Shown here piece by piece: positions 6,014 through 6,944 of a stretch of DNA of 6,944 bases. The translations under genes were made by a program, and so were the position numbers. This stretch comes from Treponema sp. (lineage in GTDB: Bacteria > Spirochaetota > Spirochaetia > Treponematales > Breznakiellaceae). Below the pieces are notes generated by a model. It ran no database searches and had not been told where the DNA came from. It saw only the letters and a list, made by a program, of their open reading frames with translations. Positions within the stretch are counted from its first letter, which is position 1; each line of letters starts with the position of its first letter. Location: the NCBI GenBank assembly GCA_009780545.1, contig WQZW01000080.1, positions 1 to 6,944 of the forward strand. The letters are read 5' to 3'.

Positions 6014-6736
6014 TCAGTTGAAAACGATTGTCTGTTCCCCTGTTTTCGTTACCGACTTTCCGTTGTAGGTAAAACTGTAGATAACGCCGTTTTTTGCGGT
6101 AAAGCTTGCAATGCCCGTACTTTCCATTGTCGAAACCACATTGAGCCCTTCGTATAAAATTGGCTTGTCGTCAGGTATGTCGTCGAGCTTATAGATACCG
6201 GTTTTGCCCGGAGCCACGACGTACAGATCGTTACCCGCCTGCCTGAGTACCCTGCCGTAATACCTGAGTTCGACGGGCAAATTGTGCGCGTTTAGAATTT
6301 TAACGAAAGCTACCCTGAACTCAAGTTCCTGCGGTTGCGGTATCTGAACCGTTATGCTTTTGTTTTCCTCGATTACCCGGTTGATCTGCACGTTGAAATC
6401 AAGGCCGCTTGCAAAGATAGTGCCGCTATCGGCATCGAATCCATCCGTTATCCTGTACAGGTACTCGACGGAAAAGGTCGTGCCAAACCCATGCGCGTCG
6501 CTAACCCGGACATCGACGGTTTTTGACGAGCCGGAAGAAAGCTCCGTGATCACCGGTCCGCTGAACGCGTCGCGGTGCACCTTTACCGTGTAGCTGGATT
6601 CGTTGAAAAAGACAACCTTCCCTTTTTTTATCCCATCCGTCTCACCTCCATCGGTTCCGTCATCCGGATTTACGCAGGAGACGAACAGCGACGCCAAGAG
6701 GAATGCCGGGAAAAAAGACCGGGCGACGGTTTTCAT
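6014..6736 (-). CDS. Putative lipoprotein with a diverged N-E-S-S-Y-type domain
   Basis: A 240-aa protein starting at the ATG 6734-6736, 6 nt after AAAGGAG. The signal peptide (M-K-T-V-A-R-S-F-F-P, then a hydrophobic stretch) ends in L-F-V-S-C, so Cys21 is the likely lipidated residue; this lipobox is relaxed but acceptable for spirochaetes. An acidic Asp/Gly/Thr tether (22-36) follows. Residues about 39-131 start with V-V-F-F-N-E-S-S-Y-T-V (N-E-S-S-Y at 45-49), the same motif as in the two downstream lipoproteins but otherwise much diverged. Residues about 138-240 form a second region (V-K-I-L-N-A-H-N-L-P-V, then Y-Y-G-R-V-L) that may be another beta domain. No catalytic motif is recognised and the function is unknown. 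It is the first of the three closely spaced lipoprotein genes, and a 72-bp spacer with an inverted repeat separates it from the gene before it. Confidence 0.88.
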   Translation of the reverse strand: MKTVARSFFPAFLLASLFVSCVNPDDGTDGGETDGIKKGKVVFFNESSYTVKVHRDAFSGPVITELSSGSSKTVDVRVSDAHGFGTTFSVEYLYRITDGFDADSGTIFASGLDFNVQINRVIEENKSITVQIPQPQELEFRVAFVKILNAHNLPVELRYYGRVLRQAGNDLYVVAPGKTGIYKLDDIPDDKPILYEGLNVVSTMESTGIASFTAKNGVIYSFTYNGKSVTKTGEQTIVFN

Positions 6737-6742
6737 GAAATG

Positions 6743-6749
6743 CTCCTTT
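6743..6749 (-). promoter_or_regulatory. Shine-Dalgarno for the first lipoprotein
   Basis: Minus-strand AAAGGAG lies 6 nt before the ATG at 6736. Confidence 0.8.
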
Positions 6750-6767
6750 ATGGTACCGCGCGCAAAT

Positions 6768-6800
6768 CCGGCCGTCCGCCTGAAAAAAACGGGCGGCCGG
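6768..6800. repeat. GC-rich inverted repeat (11-bp arms, 11-nt loop) between two minus-strand genes; possible terminator or processing hairpin
   Basis: Arms 6768-6778 (CCGGCCGTCCG) and 6790-6800 (CGGGCGGCCGG) pair over 11 positions, ten Watson-Crick and one G-T wobble. The loop has seven A on the plus strand, so seven U in the minus-strand RNA. It begins 8 nt after the stop codon of the partial gene at 6809 and ends 18 nt before the Shine-Dalgarno of the next gene. A classical intrinsic terminator carries the U tract after the stem; here it lies in the loop and the 3' flank is AUUUGCG, so termination is uncertain. An mRNA-stabilising or processing hairpin is the alternative. Confidence 0.6.
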
Positions 6801-6808
6801 AAAACCGT

Positions 6809-6944
6809 TTATTGCGAGATCAAAAGATCGTCACTATTCATGGCCCCGGTTTCTACAAGCCAGGCCGTGTAATCCCCGGCAACGCCGGGATTTCCTCCGG
6901 TTTTGAGGGTAAGGGTAACCGTATACAGATAGCCGTTTTTGAGC
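6809..6944 (-). CDS. C-terminal 44 residues of an unrecognised protein (5'-truncated by window edge)
   Basis: Reading the minus strand from the right edge, one frame is open for 44 codons to a TAA at 6809-6811. It begins L-K-N-G-Y-L-Y-T-V-T-L-T-L-K and ends with W-L-V-E-T-G-A-M-N-S-D-D-L-L-I-S-Q. The alternating hydrophobic and polar Tyr/Thr/Val pattern suggests beta strands, as in its neighbours. The stop is followed directly by the hairpin spacer, which fits a gene end. The family cannot be named from so little sequence. It could be a further exported protein of the same locus, but neither a signal peptide nor the N-E-S-S-Y motif is in view. Confidence 0.6.
   Translation of the reverse strand, partial: LKNGYLYTVTLTLKTGGNPGVAGDYTAWLVETGAMNSDDLLISQ

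Overview
The window looks like chromosomal DNA of a spirochaete, most likely a gut-type Treponema relative. This is an inference from three things: tandem lipoproteins with short, relaxed lipoboxes; a repeated domain carrying an N-E-S-S-Y motif; and tandem repeats with a W-(Y/F)-x-F-T-A-T-A core followed by a V-Q-L-(F/Y) strand, a style I associate with Treponema surface proteins. No rRNA, tRNA, CRISPR array, transposase or integrase is visible.

Layout. (1) Positions 1-1448, plus strand, very GC-rich: the 3' end of an unrecognised gene overlaps by 4 bp (ATGA) a complete PLP-dependent sugar aminotransferase of the DegT/DnrJ/EryC1/StrS family. (2) After a 16-bp convergent gap, everything to the right end is on the minus strand and visibly less GC-rich. 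In transcription order (right to left) it holds the 3' end of an unrecognised gene (6809-6944), a 72-bp spacer with a strong inverted repeat, a 240-aa lipoprotein (6014-6736), a second 240-aa lipoprotein (5270-5992), and a very large modular lipoprotein gene (5244 down to 1465). The three lipoprotein genes are 21 and 25 bp apart and each has a good Shine-Dalgarno, so they look like one operon.

The large gene is the main point of interest. It encodes a lipoprotein signal peptide, one N-E-S-S-Y-type domain, five choice-of-anchor-D/ASH-like immunoglobulin-fold repeats and five tandem PPC-like beta repeats. A single in-frame TAA at 2896-2898 falls inside the first of the five terminal repeats. 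The frame then stays open for another 476 codons with clean repeat homology on both sides of the stop. The gene is therefore either split by a recent nonsense mutation (or sequencing error) or is produced mainly as a 782-aa short form.

The second and third lipoproteins share almost identical DNA over the ribosome-proximal start and signal peptide (74 of 76 bases), although their mature parts are far more diverged. All three lipoproteins carry the N-E-S-S-Y-type domain. Together this suggests a locus that builds cell-surface or periplasmic lipoproteins by duplicating and swapping modules. Its functions cannot be read from the sequence.
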